DNA of 64,000 bases. It comes from Brasenia schreberi (lineage: Eukaryota; Streptophyta; Magnoliopsida; Nymphaeales; Cabombaceae). The translations under genes and the position numbers were made by a program. Below are positions 1-11,756 of this stretch, one piece after another (position 1 is the first letter of the stretch; each line of letters opens with the position of its first letter). The notes below the pieces were generated by a model that saw nothing but the letters and a program-made list of their open reading frames with translations, searched no databases and had not been told where the DNA came from. Location of the stretch: positions 3,973,001-4,037,000 of the forward strand of contig JAYKKT010000064.1 in NCBI GenBank assembly GCA_036023115.1, in the 5' to 3' direction.

Positions 1-1750
1 CTCTACTGTAGAAACTAGAACAAAAAAAACAGAAAAAGGTGGCCTCCAAAGTTTAAAAATTACATTTTAAAGGTGATGTGCCAGTTTCTATTACTTTTGC
101 ACATGTCGAACTTCACTATCATATGAGACGTCAACTGTCAATGTGATTCCAATGAGTTGTTTGGTTGGTTGAAAAACATTAAACATAAGTAAAGGCACCG
201 ACAAGTTCAAACCGACTTCCTTTGACAATGAATTTGAACATGAAAACGTCCTTTACAGTATTTCTCAGCTTGCATGAGATTCCACGGAGATTAGACAGTA
301 GCTGCATGCCGCTTGAAAACAAGTGGCTCATGCGCACACACAGAGGGAAGATGGAAAACTTGGCTTTCGAAGAAGACAATTGTCAACTAGTAAATATAAG
401 TCCTTTAGCATGTGCTGAACAATTTTGCAGAGGGGTTCAGCATGTGGAGAACTGCAAAAGAGTTCGCTTGCTTAACCTGTTTGTTGACTTAATTGGTATC
501 TCGTACAAGTAAAGAGATCTCTTCATTGATTAAGAAGAAAACGTAAAGAGTTGTCGGACTGATGATCGAATGAAATCCTAAGTTGCAAAGAGTGATCAAG
601 CTTTCCCTACTGGCTTCTCATCAATGGACTCCCGACGGATATGAAACTCAGAAACAATGGTTTGATTCTCCTGTTCATGGAATGTAAGAGCTGTTTTTGA
701 TCTTAAGAGGAGAAGAAAGATGTTTTGTCTAAAATACGAAGAGGCTGGACAAACTGTTAAACCTTGAAGAATAAATTATATCTTTCATGTTTCTAACTTG
801 AGTAAAGCAAAAAAGTAAAAGCAAAAAGATAGAGAGGAGCCTTCATACATTAGACCTTTTTTCTTGATTTTGCGAGACACAGTTTTTATAAAACAAAACT
901 ATATGCATGTGTGTACGTGTGAAATATATCTTTTCTCATATAAAAATTCACAGTACATAGATTTGCCCTTTTCCTCTGCCTTGTGGAAGGAAATACTTGA
1001 GTTCCAAGAACCTTGAACCAGATCTCCTGGGTCTTCTCCTGTAACTGATTCCACGTTCTACAGTTTCTGATTCAACACTCTCAATCTAAATGGGTGAGCT
1101 ATATGGATTTTTAGACACACTTAACCCTATTTTTCGCTAACTTCAACTCAAAAGATAAGGATCATACTCTATCGTTCTCCTCCAATTTGCTATATATGCT
1201 AACTTTAAGGTACTTACAATCTACGAATCATTCTTGTCAATAGAGCTCCATTTAGCTTCCTCTCCAAACACCCAAAACCAATTTAAGCATGTATTTTTCA
1301 TTTTATATTCTATTTAACTTATACCAACTTCTTCTCTAATAGTATCATTGCATATATGATTTTTGCCTTGTATAATCTTCATTACCACTATCTTTTGCAT
1401 AAGTTGATTCTTAAAACTCGATCGAATAAAGCATTCATGACTACGCTATTGCTTTGTGATATGTATCTTTGAAGTAGGAATTTAGAATTCCTAATAGATC
1501 AAAGCAAAAGCACAAGTAATAGATATTTATTTTATATCATACGATATGCTATCAAAAGCTGCAAGGAACCATGTTGCTCTCTGTCTTGATAAAGCACGAG
1601 TGGAGATTAAGTACCGAGGTTTAAGTCAAGCAGTGCATTAGCATTAATAGAAAACCAAAAGAGCGCAGTGCATTTAGAAGGGTTTGAAAGCACGTTCAAG
1701 TACCTCTATTTCTTGAGACCATTCTTGTATCCGACATATTTCACAAATGA
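1..1750. other. No recognisable gene
   Basis: AT-rich sequence. The longest open frames are under 100 codons, and neither strand shows a domain, a splice-compatible exon chain or a terminal repeat that I recognise. The 96-codon frame at 222-512 on the + strand resembles no family I know and overlaps an equally open antisense frame, so it is not called. Confidence 0.6.
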
Positions 1751-1791
1751 AAAACTTGACAACAAGCGTGCCCCTAGTTCACCACTTAAGG

Positions 1792-1862
1792 GTGTGTATA
1801 TACATGTATATATATGTATGTATATATAGGTATATATATATATGTATGTGCATATGTATATG

Positions 1863-1898
<36 letters not shown>
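1792..1898. repeat. Compound microsatellite (TA)n-(GA)n
   Basis: Imperfect TA/TATG repeats pass directly into a pure GA run. Open frames here (YIYI.., SLSL.. peptides) are artefacts of the repeat. The TA block precedes the GA block on the + strand, the same order as in most other compound tracts in this window. Confidence 0.9.
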
Positions 1899-1899
<1 letters not shown>

Positions 1900-2058
1900 T
1901 GTGGTAAATGTGCAGACTCATTTATACCCAAACATCCTTAAAGATCTCAACATTTTTTTAATTAAAAAAAACAATTTTAATGCACTTGGTGTTATTTTGA
2001 ATTTTACTTATAGATTTTAACCTTGTTTTTAAATGTCGAAAGATTGAGATTTTTAAGT

Positions 2059-2070
2059 ACTCTCTTTCTT

Positions 2071-2142
<72 letters not shown>
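2059..2142. repeat. Compound microsatellite (CT)n-(TA)n
   Basis: A CT run is followed by a TA run. Read on the - strand this is (TA)n then (GA)n, the same block order as at 1792-1898. Confidence 0.9.
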
Positions 2143-2145
<3 letters not shown>

Positions 2146-2429
2146 CAAGATGAAAATCACTCATATACAAACTACATCTAAACCAATATCAATCATTCAA
2201 TTAAACGTAATAGGTAGTTGATATTGAAAATCAAAAAATAAAATGATACATATACTTTTTGCATGATACTTTATTTCCCCTATACATACTTTTCATTTTT
2301 GTTTTTCCATATTAACCACTTATACCCCTCAATCAAATAGATAGGATAGTTTGGATATGAGTCGTCTCAGTCTTTTCTCTCTATATATACAATAAATATA
2401 TAAAGAGAGCATTCTCATACACACTCTTT

Positions 2430-2668
<239 letters not shown>

Positions 2669-2966
2669 GATTGTTCATTTCCCTTTCTTCAATTAACGAT
2701 ATCGTTCCAGTCCTTTTAGTTCTCCCTAATAATGATCTCAATTCTTGGGGAAAAAGAGAACACCTCATGGTCACCTTTGCAGACACCCTCTCAATCAGCA
2801 TTTACCACGTAAATGCAAAAATAAAGAAAGATTTTCAGTCATCTCACAACCTTGGGTGATCGGCAAACGTGACCATCGCTAGGTCGCCGTACCATTGGTG
2901 AAGAAAATCCCCACCGTAAAAGGCAACGTACGCTTCTTCCTCGTTCGTTGGTGAGAGTGCGGCGAA

Positions 2967-5717
2967 ATGATGCCGAAGGGTTCGCTCATCGCACTCCCCA
3001 TTGTTGTTCTTGCTGGATCTGCGGTTCTTCTCTCCATTGTCTTCCTCTCTCCGCTCCTCAGATCGTCTCTCGTCTGCGACCCTGGTCGACGGGCTAGCAG
3101 AAGCTACAGTGGTTCGGACGCGCCGCCTCCGAGATCGTCGGATTCAGTATCGACGTCGCCAGAAGACGTCGCCTGGTTGAAGGATCAATTGAGGAAGAAC
3201 GAGGTACAGGATCCTCCGGCCACGCCGGAGGGTTGGCACCTACTCCGCAAAGGCATCAACCCCCGTTCCCGTGCTAAGCAGCTCGAAAATTTCCGGAGGT
3301 AAATTGATCTCAAAATCTCGCAGATATGGTCTGATTCTTGGATACCGTGATTTTACAGTGTGATTCTCTTGTTTTTATTACTCTATGGTTGCAAAGCAGA
3401 CGAGTTTTGTTGTGCTTCATCAATGTCTCCAGATTTAGGCGTTTCTAGTTTCTTCTTAATTCCGTTACTGCCAAATGGTAATTTCCATAGATTAGTCATA
3501 TCGGTTTCCTTCTCCTTTCTGGTTTGCTTGGATTAGAGTTGGGTGATTCTCTTTTATGGTTATGCCGTTTGGTTTCAGTAGGGAGAATTAGGTTTTAGCT
3601 GGAAGTGGTGAACACACTCAAATGAGCTCTTTGATACCTTGTTTGCCTGTGCAATGCCGAGAATTTGGCGAATGAGATGCTGCATTTTTTAATTTGATGG
3701 GAGAAAGAGAAATGTTTGCACAAATGAGATGCTGCACTGTGCCACTACGGATATTCTATGCCAAGTACTTGAGGTACTCAATCGATGAAGTGGAATTAAT
3801 ACTTCTTTAACGCCATCTTTTCTTATATAACGCTTTTCTTGTTCGAGGCTCGATATCAGCATCCGTAAATATGATCTCGGTTAATTAGTCGGAAACAAAC
3901 ACAGTAGCTATGGGATTCCCTTAAGGGTAAAGGAGGATGAAACCATCAATAGCTGGTTCTTCTAGTAATACTAAATGAGTAACATTGCTACACTCTAGAC
4001 CGCAGCTAACCCGAGGCTTTCTGGAATGGTTCAGTTGACAAGGAGACACATTTTTGGTCTTACCATTTCAACACGATCAATATTTTGTCAATCATCAGAT
4101 TTTGTTGCATTGTGGAACATTGAAATTTCTCAGAAACTGCTTATGCATCAAAGCAGGTAAACTGAAACAGGTTTTCACCCGCCAAACCATATAGATTACG
4201 TCCCTCTGCTCATGAAACTGCTTATACATTGAAAACAGGTGGATCTGAAACATTTTTTGACTGACCAAAACGACATAGAATTTCATTCATAGGGTTTGAT
4301 TTTCAAAAGGGCTAAAAAAATACAAAAAAAATAGTTTTTCCAACTAGGAGAGTAGTGTGGACGAGTGCCAAATAACTTTCCGTACTAGATTAACATGTTA
4401 TTAAATAGCTTTTGGTTCAGTTGTAACTTAGCGCATGATTCATCTATTTCTTGTTCGTTGCCACTTTCACTTGTCTTGCATGAAACATGTGGCTAAAGAG
4501 AGAATGTCTGTTTACAGTGTCTGCTGTTGTTAACAGTTGGATGATTTTAATCTCAAGAGAGAATAAATTTGGGATCTCACACTCAAGCGTTTGTGAAATG
4601 ACATGGGCTCGGATCTTACTGTGGACGTTTTATGGTTGCAAACTTGCAATAGTTATCAGACTAGGTTCCAGTTATTTAGTTTAATGGGTTAAGAACGAGG
4701 AAGTATGGAATGTCAGTGTTACTAGAATGGGGCATATAGAAGCCAATCGTGGGTGAAAAGAATTGCATAAAATAACTATCAAAATAAGAATAATGATCAT
4801 GTACCAAGTCATCATCATCCTTTCTCTTACTTTTGGGTTTAAAAAGCTTTAAAAATATCATTAGATGGTCACGATTTTCTTGAGAAAATCTGATTGTTGA
4901 GGTGTTGTTCTCTAAAATCCATGGCGTTCAAGTATACAAGCTTTGTTTTCGACATTGCTGTGAATTTTTATTTACATTCCGCCTTAACATTTTAAAGTGA
5001 AATCTTTGAATTATGAGGATATGTTAATTCAATCTAGATTCCAAATGAAAATTGAACTGTCTTGGCAGATTCAAGGGAATCTCACACTATGAAGATGGGG
5101 CAGATAATCATACAGCATTACCCTGTCCTGGAGAATTACTGGTTGAAGAGCACCATAGCAACTATGGAGAACCTTGGGCTGGAGGGAGGGATGTGTTTGA
5201 ATTTCTTGCTAAAGCTGTGAATCTGTCTCCCGGTTTTCACGTTTTGGAGATAGGGTGTGGCACTCTGAGGGTCGGTTTGCATTTCATTCGCTATCTGGAA
5301 GTGTCCCATTTTCATTGTCTCGAAAGAGATGACTTGTCACTCATGGCTGCTTTTAGGTATGAACTTCCATCACAAGGTCTCCTACAAAAGCGACCTTTGA
5401 TTGTGAAAGGTGACAATATGAACTTCAGTAAGTTTGGAGATGTTAGTTATGATCTCATATATTCTAGTGCTGTTTTCCTTCATGTACCGGATGCTCTTGT
5501 GTGGGTTGGCCTGGAAAGCCTTGCTGCTAGATTGAAACCTTCTCAGGGCCGACTGTTCATTTCGCACAACATAAAATTTTGCACACGTCTGCATGGAGAT
5601 GAATGCTCTAAACAACTTTCAAAAATGGGTTTAGAGTATGTTGGAAAACACACGCATGATAGTCTGCTCTTCAATCACTACGAGATATGGTTCGAGTTCA
5701 GGAAAACGAAGAGTTAA
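2967..5717 (+). CDS. Membrane-anchored SAM-dependent methyltransferase
   Basis: CDS is join(2967..3298, 5069..5717), 326 aa. The donor GAG|GTAAAT and acceptor TTGGCAG|ATTC join in phase to give ..NFRRFKGIS... Residues 7-31 form one hydrophobic segment, which suggests a type II anchor in an endomembrane with the enzyme domain behind it; a Ser/Pro/acidic linker follows. Motif I of class I SAM methyltransferases, VLEIGCGTLRVG, is at about 169-180, and a plausible motif II acidic residue follows in FHCLERDD. The family transfers a methyl group from S-adenosylmethionine; the substrate cannot be read from the sequence. The single 1.77-kb intron holds no recognisable element. The start was chosen as the first ATG before the hydrophobic segment (Met-Met). 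The frame is intact and the protein looks functional. The family call is firm, the localisation is inference. Confidence 0.9.
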
Positions 5718-6360
5718 ATTTATCTTGATGGATGTGGGCCTTATCTGCTTCATTGTTCCCGCTTCTGGACAGCTTGGATTGTCGAAGAACTGCAAGGTTG
5801 CTTCCATATACTTGGCTTGATCGTGCCTTCATGAAGTTGCCTTGAGAATCCAAGAGTTGCTGTGCTGCTTTAGACCGGAAAATGCACATTATTCACATCA
5901 ACGGCACCTCGCGTGAGACCTTCCATCACTAGTCATCAAGAAGGCTTATGGGGCATATGATCATGCATGCAGTTTGAATATGGATTTTTTTCATTTTTCA
6001 TGATTTGCAGTACATTGAGTGAATGGATCGCAGCCCTTTCTGTGCTGCTTCACCTTGTTATTATTTTAACTGCAATGTCAAATCTCCATTTGAGCATTCA
6101 ACTCAGTCACTCACGAAGGTTTTGACAGTTTTTTTTCTTTATATACATAGACATATACATATGCATGTATGTATAGAGAGAATTGGCAAACGAGGGTTAG
6201 GCAGACCTCAGGAATTGAACTCGTGACATTGAAGTTGTTATAAGACAATCGATGTGGACTGTACCTTTTGATTCCTGATGAAAAAAGGGTCTCTGTTCTG
6301 GACATTGTATCTGATCTATAAGATGATTTCATGATAAGCGGATGATACAATCCTTTCATT

Positions 6361-6446
6361 ATGCACCCAGAACATTAGCTCAACTGGCAGAGCTCTCTGA
6401 TTCCCATGCTTTGGAGGTGGCGAGTTCAATTCCCGGCAGGTGCATA
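6361..6446 (+). other. tRNA-like sequence (pseudo-tRNA or SINE head)
   Basis: An A-box-like TTAGCTCAACTGG and a B-box-like GAGTTCAATTCCC are correctly ordered, and ATGCACC at the 5' end can pair with GGTGCAT at the 3' end. The 3' half resembles plant tRNA-Gly. The T-stem pairs poorly, and extra bases sit between the acceptor strand and the D-arm, so this is not a functional tRNA. It is either a decayed tRNA-Gly-like copy or the head of a SINE. Confidence 0.45.
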
Positions 6447-6616
6447 TGTTAGTTTTGGGTCTCGTGTTGTAGCAGAAAAAAAGAACCCTTTCTGGTGGTT
6501 GCATCTATCATTTATCGAGCTACCTGAGTTTACTACTTCTGGGCACTGAAAGAAACATTAAATACGCAATGATTTTCTAGCGTTTTAAATTTGATTGAAC
6601 TCAAATAAGAAAATTA

Positions 6617-6790
6617 TTAGGGGTGGTAAATTGTGTTGACAGGTTGTTTCAGGTCGTGTCATCATCAGGCTCGTGTTAGGAAGAGGTCTATTCGAGCAAG
6701 ACACGTTTCTATATTTTCTTTCAACTGCAGAAGACACGAACATGACTTGTCGTGTCAGTATCGTGTTAGTGCCAACACATCCACAATGAA
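6617..6790 (+). mobile_element. hAT-type MITE remnant
   Basis: It starts with TAGGGGTGGTAAATTGTGTT, matching the TAGGGRTGGCAA start typical of plant non-autonomous hAT elements. Its interior is rich in TCGTGTC/GACACGA motifs, and the right end reads GTGCCAACACATCCAC, a decayed inverted copy. No clear target duplication remains. Confidence 0.4.
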
Positions 6791-7609
6791 GAAAGGAAAA
6801 GAAAAGATGAAAACCGGATTGTAGCCCCACATGATGTTCGCATGAGATGGTGTTGTATGTACGATGTGAAGAAGAAAAACAAGCAAGTCAGAAAGGGGGG
6901 AAAATGTAGTTAAATTAGATAGAAGTTTACGGATCTTGCCTACATGAGCATAGGTATATTTAAAAAGTTTTAAGGAGTTTTAAGTATAGATATTTATGGA
7001 GCGAGACCGGATCGGAATCAAAGTCTCCGTCCTTGTTTCAAAACTCCATTCCCGTATCTTCCACGAAAAAAGAACACTAACACATATTAGAGTTCACTTT
7101 AAAAAGAGGTGACATGTTTTTATTTATTATCACATATAGCTTGTCTTATTTTTAATTTTGAGATAGAACCCAACTTCTTAGAACCAATAAGAAAACGGGT
7201 CAAGGACGGGTCTTCGTGGGAAAGAGGAATCCCCTCCCTATAAACATCCATATTTTTAAGCGTTAAGAACAATATTATTATACTTATAAATACAAAAGTA
7301 ACAAGTGGTCACAAGTAATAGTAGGTGAGATTCAATCTCTCTCCATATATAAGAAATTCATATTTTGTCAATAATTGACATGTATAATGATTAAAGTTAT
7401 TATACTCATGTCACCAGAAAATGCTTATTATTTTTGGAAGACATTAATATAATTTTAAAAAATTATGAAGGTTTGTGAAAGAATATAAAACAATATTATT
7501 ACACTCATACCTTCAAATAATGGCATGAGTAAAAAGTGTCGCTTGGTGGGTAGGATCCAATCAATATAGGGAGATAATGAGAGCATTTTTTTGGTATGGA
7601 CCTATTCAG

Positions 7610-7975
7610 TATTGTATTTAATGCACGTATATTAAATGATATTGATCTTTGTATTGATATTGACAAGCGGTTCTATATGTGTTGTCACACATAGAGTTTG
7701 GTATATGAGAGAAGGTCTAGTAACTCCCAATTTGTATATATAGATAGAGAATGGAACGACAATCTAGCATGCTAAACATTGCTTTATCATCACATTGTTG
7801 ATGTTGATGCAAGTAACTTATCGTTTTAACCCACTCTACTGACATTGTATTTAATGTAACCGTATGCATTTAATGACATCGGCATCAATCTATACGTTCG
7901 TGTGACCGAACATATGATCAAATATATTAAAGGTCTGTAGGAACTTCTAATTTTCTAATATATTTATATATTGTG
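7610..7975. repeat. Diverged direct duplication
   Basis: About 135 bp from 7610 (TATTGTATTTAATGCACG..) recurs in diverged form from about 7845 (CATTGTATTTAATGTAACC..). Both copies go on to an AGGTCT.GTA.GAACTTC-like motif and a TATATA run. The origin is unknown. Confidence 0.45.
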
Positions 7976-8447
7976 GTTATTTCTTTTTGTGGCATTGAAT
8001 AGGTAAATGATGAATATTGACGATCTGCACTACCTGTCTCCTACCTTTTCCAACCAACGAGTGGGTTATTATTATTTAAACAAGTCCGTGTTGGTTTGCG
8101 TTTTCTTTCTTTTTCTTTTCGTTACAGGGGAGGCGAAAGTTTCACACATAACGTTCTGGGTGCATGTTGCGTTTGCATTTGATGGTTGTCTTCTGCTGTG
8201 AGCATTAATTAAAACACGAGCACCACGTTAGTTCTTCCCTGCCGGAAATTATAAAAGATGTGCGAGAAGTTGGCGTCGGGCAGTGTTGCTTGACCTCTAG
8301 CTGTGGACTGGTAGGACGAAGAAGAGCAGGTTGAACACAACAGCTTGGACTGGTTGCCCTGACCCTTCATCCATCAACTCTCAACCAACATAGCCCTCTA
8401 TATAACCTCTTCAGAGCTCTCTCTTCTCTTCCTCCACAAGAAAAGAC

Positions 8448-8451
<4 letters not shown>

Positions 8452-8520
<69 letters not shown>
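8452..8520. repeat. (GA)n tract immediately before an ATG
   Basis: About 33 uninterrupted GA units end one base before the ATG at 8522, so the tract must be the 3' end of that gene's 5' leader if the ATG is used. Plant GA tracts can bind BBR/BPC GAGA-type factors; that this one does so is inference. Confidence 0.85.
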
Positions 8521-8521
<1 letters not shown>

Positions 8522-8522
<1 letters not shown>

Positions 8523-9382
8523 TGGGTTGGCCGGGACCTGGTGGACCTCCCCCACCGCCAAGACCGCCGGGTTGGGGTCCGGGTCCAGGAGGGCCGTGCG
8601 GCTTTCTATCTTCTTGGTAAGAAAATTGCACCCTCTGAGGTTGATCAGCACTTAAGTCTTGATATCTTTCTTGTTCCATTTATAATTTTGAGAAACTGAT
8701 TTTAGGAGGATTAGTTTCTTCGTGCTAGGGTGTAGTTTGGCTTGTCTTAGCTTGTTCATCTTCGGTTCATTAAAACGTATAAACAGAACATGAACATGGT
8801 GTGATTTAGCTGGTTCAGCTTGTGAGAGCTCCTTGAATGGCATTGTTAACCATACCACCAAGGCTCATAAAAGTATTAAAAGTCACTCGCAAACATGTTC
8901 GAATAGAGGTTGTTCAACTACCAGCTAGCCTGGCTCCTTTGCACATGAACAAGTCGATCAAGGGTCACTGCGGAGTCTTGTTGTGAGCACTCCGACGACC
9001 CCCTTTGGGTTCACCAATTTAGAGCACAGATTCTAGTAGCATTTAAATTCTTCTTGTATCAAATGAGAAGCTTGCTTATTGGGAATTAACTGCTAACATG
9101 GCACGAATCAGTGGAAACAAAGAATCCATGTAGCCGACCCCATCTAGTATGGGAAAAGGCTTAGTTGTTGTTGTTGTTGTATCAAATGAGAAGCTTAAAT
9201 CTGCCTTTTTATGTTTAATGTTTGACTATGGAACAGTATGATCACCTTTACTCTAATCTGATTATAACTGATCCTTCATGTATTGCAGCTTTTACTTCCT
9301 TTGCTGTTGCTGCTTGCTGCAAGAGTGCTGCGGCTTCTTGTTCGGACCCCCCGGACCGCCTGGGCCCCCTCGACCTTGGTGA
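8522..9382 (+). CDS. Small Pro/Gly/Cys-rich protein, 62 aa
   Basis: CDS is join(8522..8616, 9289..9382). The donor TTG|GTAAG and acceptor ATTGCAG|CTTTT split a Cys codon (TG|C). The protein has three blocks: a Pro/Gly-rich N-terminus (MGWPGPGGPPPPPRPPG..), a central Cys- and aromatic-rich hydrophobic stretch (about residues 26-50, with a run of four Cys and a CC pair) and a GPPGPPGPP tail ending in W. The symmetric PG-Cys-PG layout, clean splice sites and in-phase join argue that it is real, although it is too short for ordinary gene finding. The function is unknown. The Cys block could be membrane-associated or palmitoylated, as in CYSTM-like plant proteins, but the Cys block here is central rather than C-terminal. 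The 672-bp intron carries a tiny RTE insertion. Moderately confident. Confidence 0.7.
9054..9196 (+). mobile_element. 103-bp RTE LINE stub with 20-bp target duplication
   Basis: Insert 9074-9176 is the last roughly 100 bp of the RTE family (…CCATGTAGCCGACCCC.. to a (TTG)n tail). It is flanked by perfect 20-bp copies TTGTATCAAATGAGAAGCTT at 9054-9073 and 9177-9196. It lies in the intron of the small Pro/Gly/Cys gene, in the same orientation. This is a severe 5' truncation typical of target-primed reverse transcription. Confidence 0.92.
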
Positions 9383-10911
9383 ATGGGCTAGCCTTGGAGA
9401 TGATATGGCTCATCTTTGCTTGTTGCTTTGCAATGGATGATCATGTATAAGTTTGAACTTCAATAGCAGTAAAATGCATCATCATCTGCTTTCTTTCTTG
9501 TTCTGAATCGTTCTTGGGGGGAACCATAAGATTTCTGGATGGCCTCAAATCGAACAGGATCCAAATCCGAACATCGTAGAATCAGCACGACATATTAATT
9601 GATTTGGATTCTGTCGAAATCGCTGTATAACTAAGGGTCTGAATGACTATTCCCCTGAGCGAGATCGCAATTTTGGATTGTAATTTAATATTTTGGTTCT
9701 TGTTCTATGATAAACAGAAACAAAACTCTCTGTATGCTTCCCCCTCACTGTGGAACAGAGGAATTTTCCGGCAGCTTAAACAGTCCGAAACACTTGCTGT
9801 TTGAAATACCTATGTAGCATACAGACCGTATGAATTTATTCTAAGGATTAAAGCATGGGACTTGGTCTCATAAAAGCCAACTTTTATTCTGGCAAATTCG
9901 GAATTAGTCTCTTGAACAATTTCCGGCAGTGGTGGCAATTGTAGTCCCAACCTAAATGTGAATATAATCTGTAAGTTATATATTATACTTGTAGAATGTA
10001 TATTTTTCATAATTGTATATTTAACATATATACATACAACATATCATGTATATACACAAACACATGCATATGAGTGTGTGTACATAATACATATACAGTA
10101 TGGGTTGTAATTGGACCTGGGTCAACCTGATTTGGACGAAGTGGAACAGTATCGATGCCCACTGCATTTTCCGAGTTGGGAGTGGACTCTTTGCTTGCGG
10201 TTTCAGGTTTGGAAAATATTCCAGCACAAGTTAAAAAGGGGATAAGCTCAAAGCAGAGAAAATTGTTCTCTCTCTCTCTCTCTCTCTCAGCGCCAGAGGA
10301 AGATCCCTTCAAAAGCAGCACAAAGCAAAAGCAGTTTAAATCATGAAAGGGGGGATTCCGGAAAAGCAGTGCAGTTTAGATGGAGAGTCCAAAAACGTCA
10401 CGGCCTTTACGGTCTAAATTTAGTAGCAGGAGGCATGGGGAGAGACAGAGAGAGGAAGACTTGGCTTTTCTAAGATTCTTGAGCGGATTATGCAGGATGT
10501 TTTGTCATAAAACATCTTTGCTAATACCATACATACATACATATAGCATGTATATATCGGTATATCTATGTACGTATTTATGTGCGTGTTTGTAAGAAAA
10601 GAACCTGAGCAATAAGAACCGCAAGTTCCAGAACAATTTGGAAATAGATTACCAAAGTACATTTCAAAGGATAATTCATATTGTCAAAGCAGCAAGAAGT
10701 CGAGCTCTACACGGCCTGTCCAATTCGGCAGAAACAAAGCATATAATTTGGACCATCAAGATTCGACAGCAATCAAGATGATCATATATATATATATATA
10801 TATATATACAGCATGGACGTGGTCGGTGATACTGCCAAAAGTTATGTACACCACAAAAATCAAAATCACATGAACAAACAAGCGAGGCAAGCAATTGACC
10901 TCGACAACCCG
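9383..10911. other. 3' flank and intergenic DNA without recognised gene
   Basis: After the stop of the small gene I see no exon I can name. The stretch contains a short (CT)n tract (about 10263-10288), imperfect TA/CATA repeats near 10020-10090 and 10525-10590, and a TA run near 10786-10808. Small opposing open frames near 10.0-10.6 kb are repeat-rich and not credible. Confidence 0.5.
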
Positions 10912-10974
10912 TCATTCTCCTTCACCAGCTAGATACTTGCATCCTTCGTACTTTTTTCTCAGGTGACCAAATTC
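10912..10974 (-). other. Possible terminal coding exon, product unknown
   Basis: On the - strand CTTTTCAG|GAATTTGG opens a 21-codon frame ending in TGA (peptide EFGHLRKKYEGCKYLAGEGE). The acceptor and codon usage look exon-like, but I could not find a convincing phase-0 upstream exon between here and 14.7 kb, most of which is RTE. It may be the last exon of a gene disrupted or masked by the RTE insertion, or chance. Confidence 0.2.
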
Positions 10975-11756
10975 CTGAAAAGGATAACACAATTAGCCAC
11001 AACCGGAAGACGGTGGCAATGAAATCCTACAATAATGAACCAAAACCCTGAAAAGGATCCGATTCTTCCTCTGTTACTCGGGTGCCAAAGGTAACAATCA
11101 TGCATCTCCAAAGGATTCAAAATAATATTCATCTCCTAATGAATTGTATGAGGTAGCGTCTGATGAAGTGTCCTTTTCTATTCTGCTTCATTCTTAAAAA
11201 TTTCGGTTTATTGTTGGGGACCAGAAGAAGTCGACACCAGAAAATAATGGAGGAGAGCCGTTGAAAGGTCATTAATTTCATCCCTATCTATGCAAGAAAT
11301 CAACCTTGGAGAGAAATAAAGAAATATGGCAACATTTAGGATGTCGCTACGGAAAAAGATTACATCCATTTTACTGCATACGTGGGAACACTTCGTACAC
11401 GACTGAATGTACATGTGTGTGTGTGAGAGAGAGAGGGGGCACTTGATGATGATGAGATTGACAGTAATAGATTTTATCTACCAAACATGCCGCCGTAAGG
11501 GTCAGCATGAACCACTGACTGCCGATACAGACAACCCTAACACTGCTCAAACCTGAGTTTTGTGACCAACTCAAAGTAGATGCTCATCAGTCAGTTCTTG
11601 GTTTGCACTTTGCAGAGATACAACCGTCTACATCAAAACTATTATAATAAGGCAAAAGAAAATAGATAAATAATCATGAATAGTTTTAATGTAACCGCAG
11701 AAGAAATGATGTAGAAACTAAGAAGAGACTTCAGAGGAGTGCGTATGTGCATAAGG

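Larger units (their letters stand above)
5718..8450. other. Intergenic; short repeats only
   Basis: This stretch holds the methyltransferase 3' UTR, a SINE-like fragment on the - strand around 6175-6240 (a reversed B-box-like GAATTGAACTCGTGAC), a tRNA-like sequence (6361-6446), a hAT-MITE-like fragment (6617-6790) and a diverged direct repeat (7610-7975). Sequence around 7445-7520 (a poly-AT motif with ACAATATTATTACACTCAT) resembles 63680-63750 and may be a low-copy dispersed repeat. No exon chain was found. Confidence 0.55.

Noticed and set aside
222..512. 96-codon + strand frame
   Set aside because: No recognisable family, an equally open antisense frame, and no exon neighbours.
8367..8679. 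Long SLSLSL-containing frames on the - strand over the GA tract
   Set aside because: They come from the dinucleotide repeat and lie antisense to a better supported two-exon gene.
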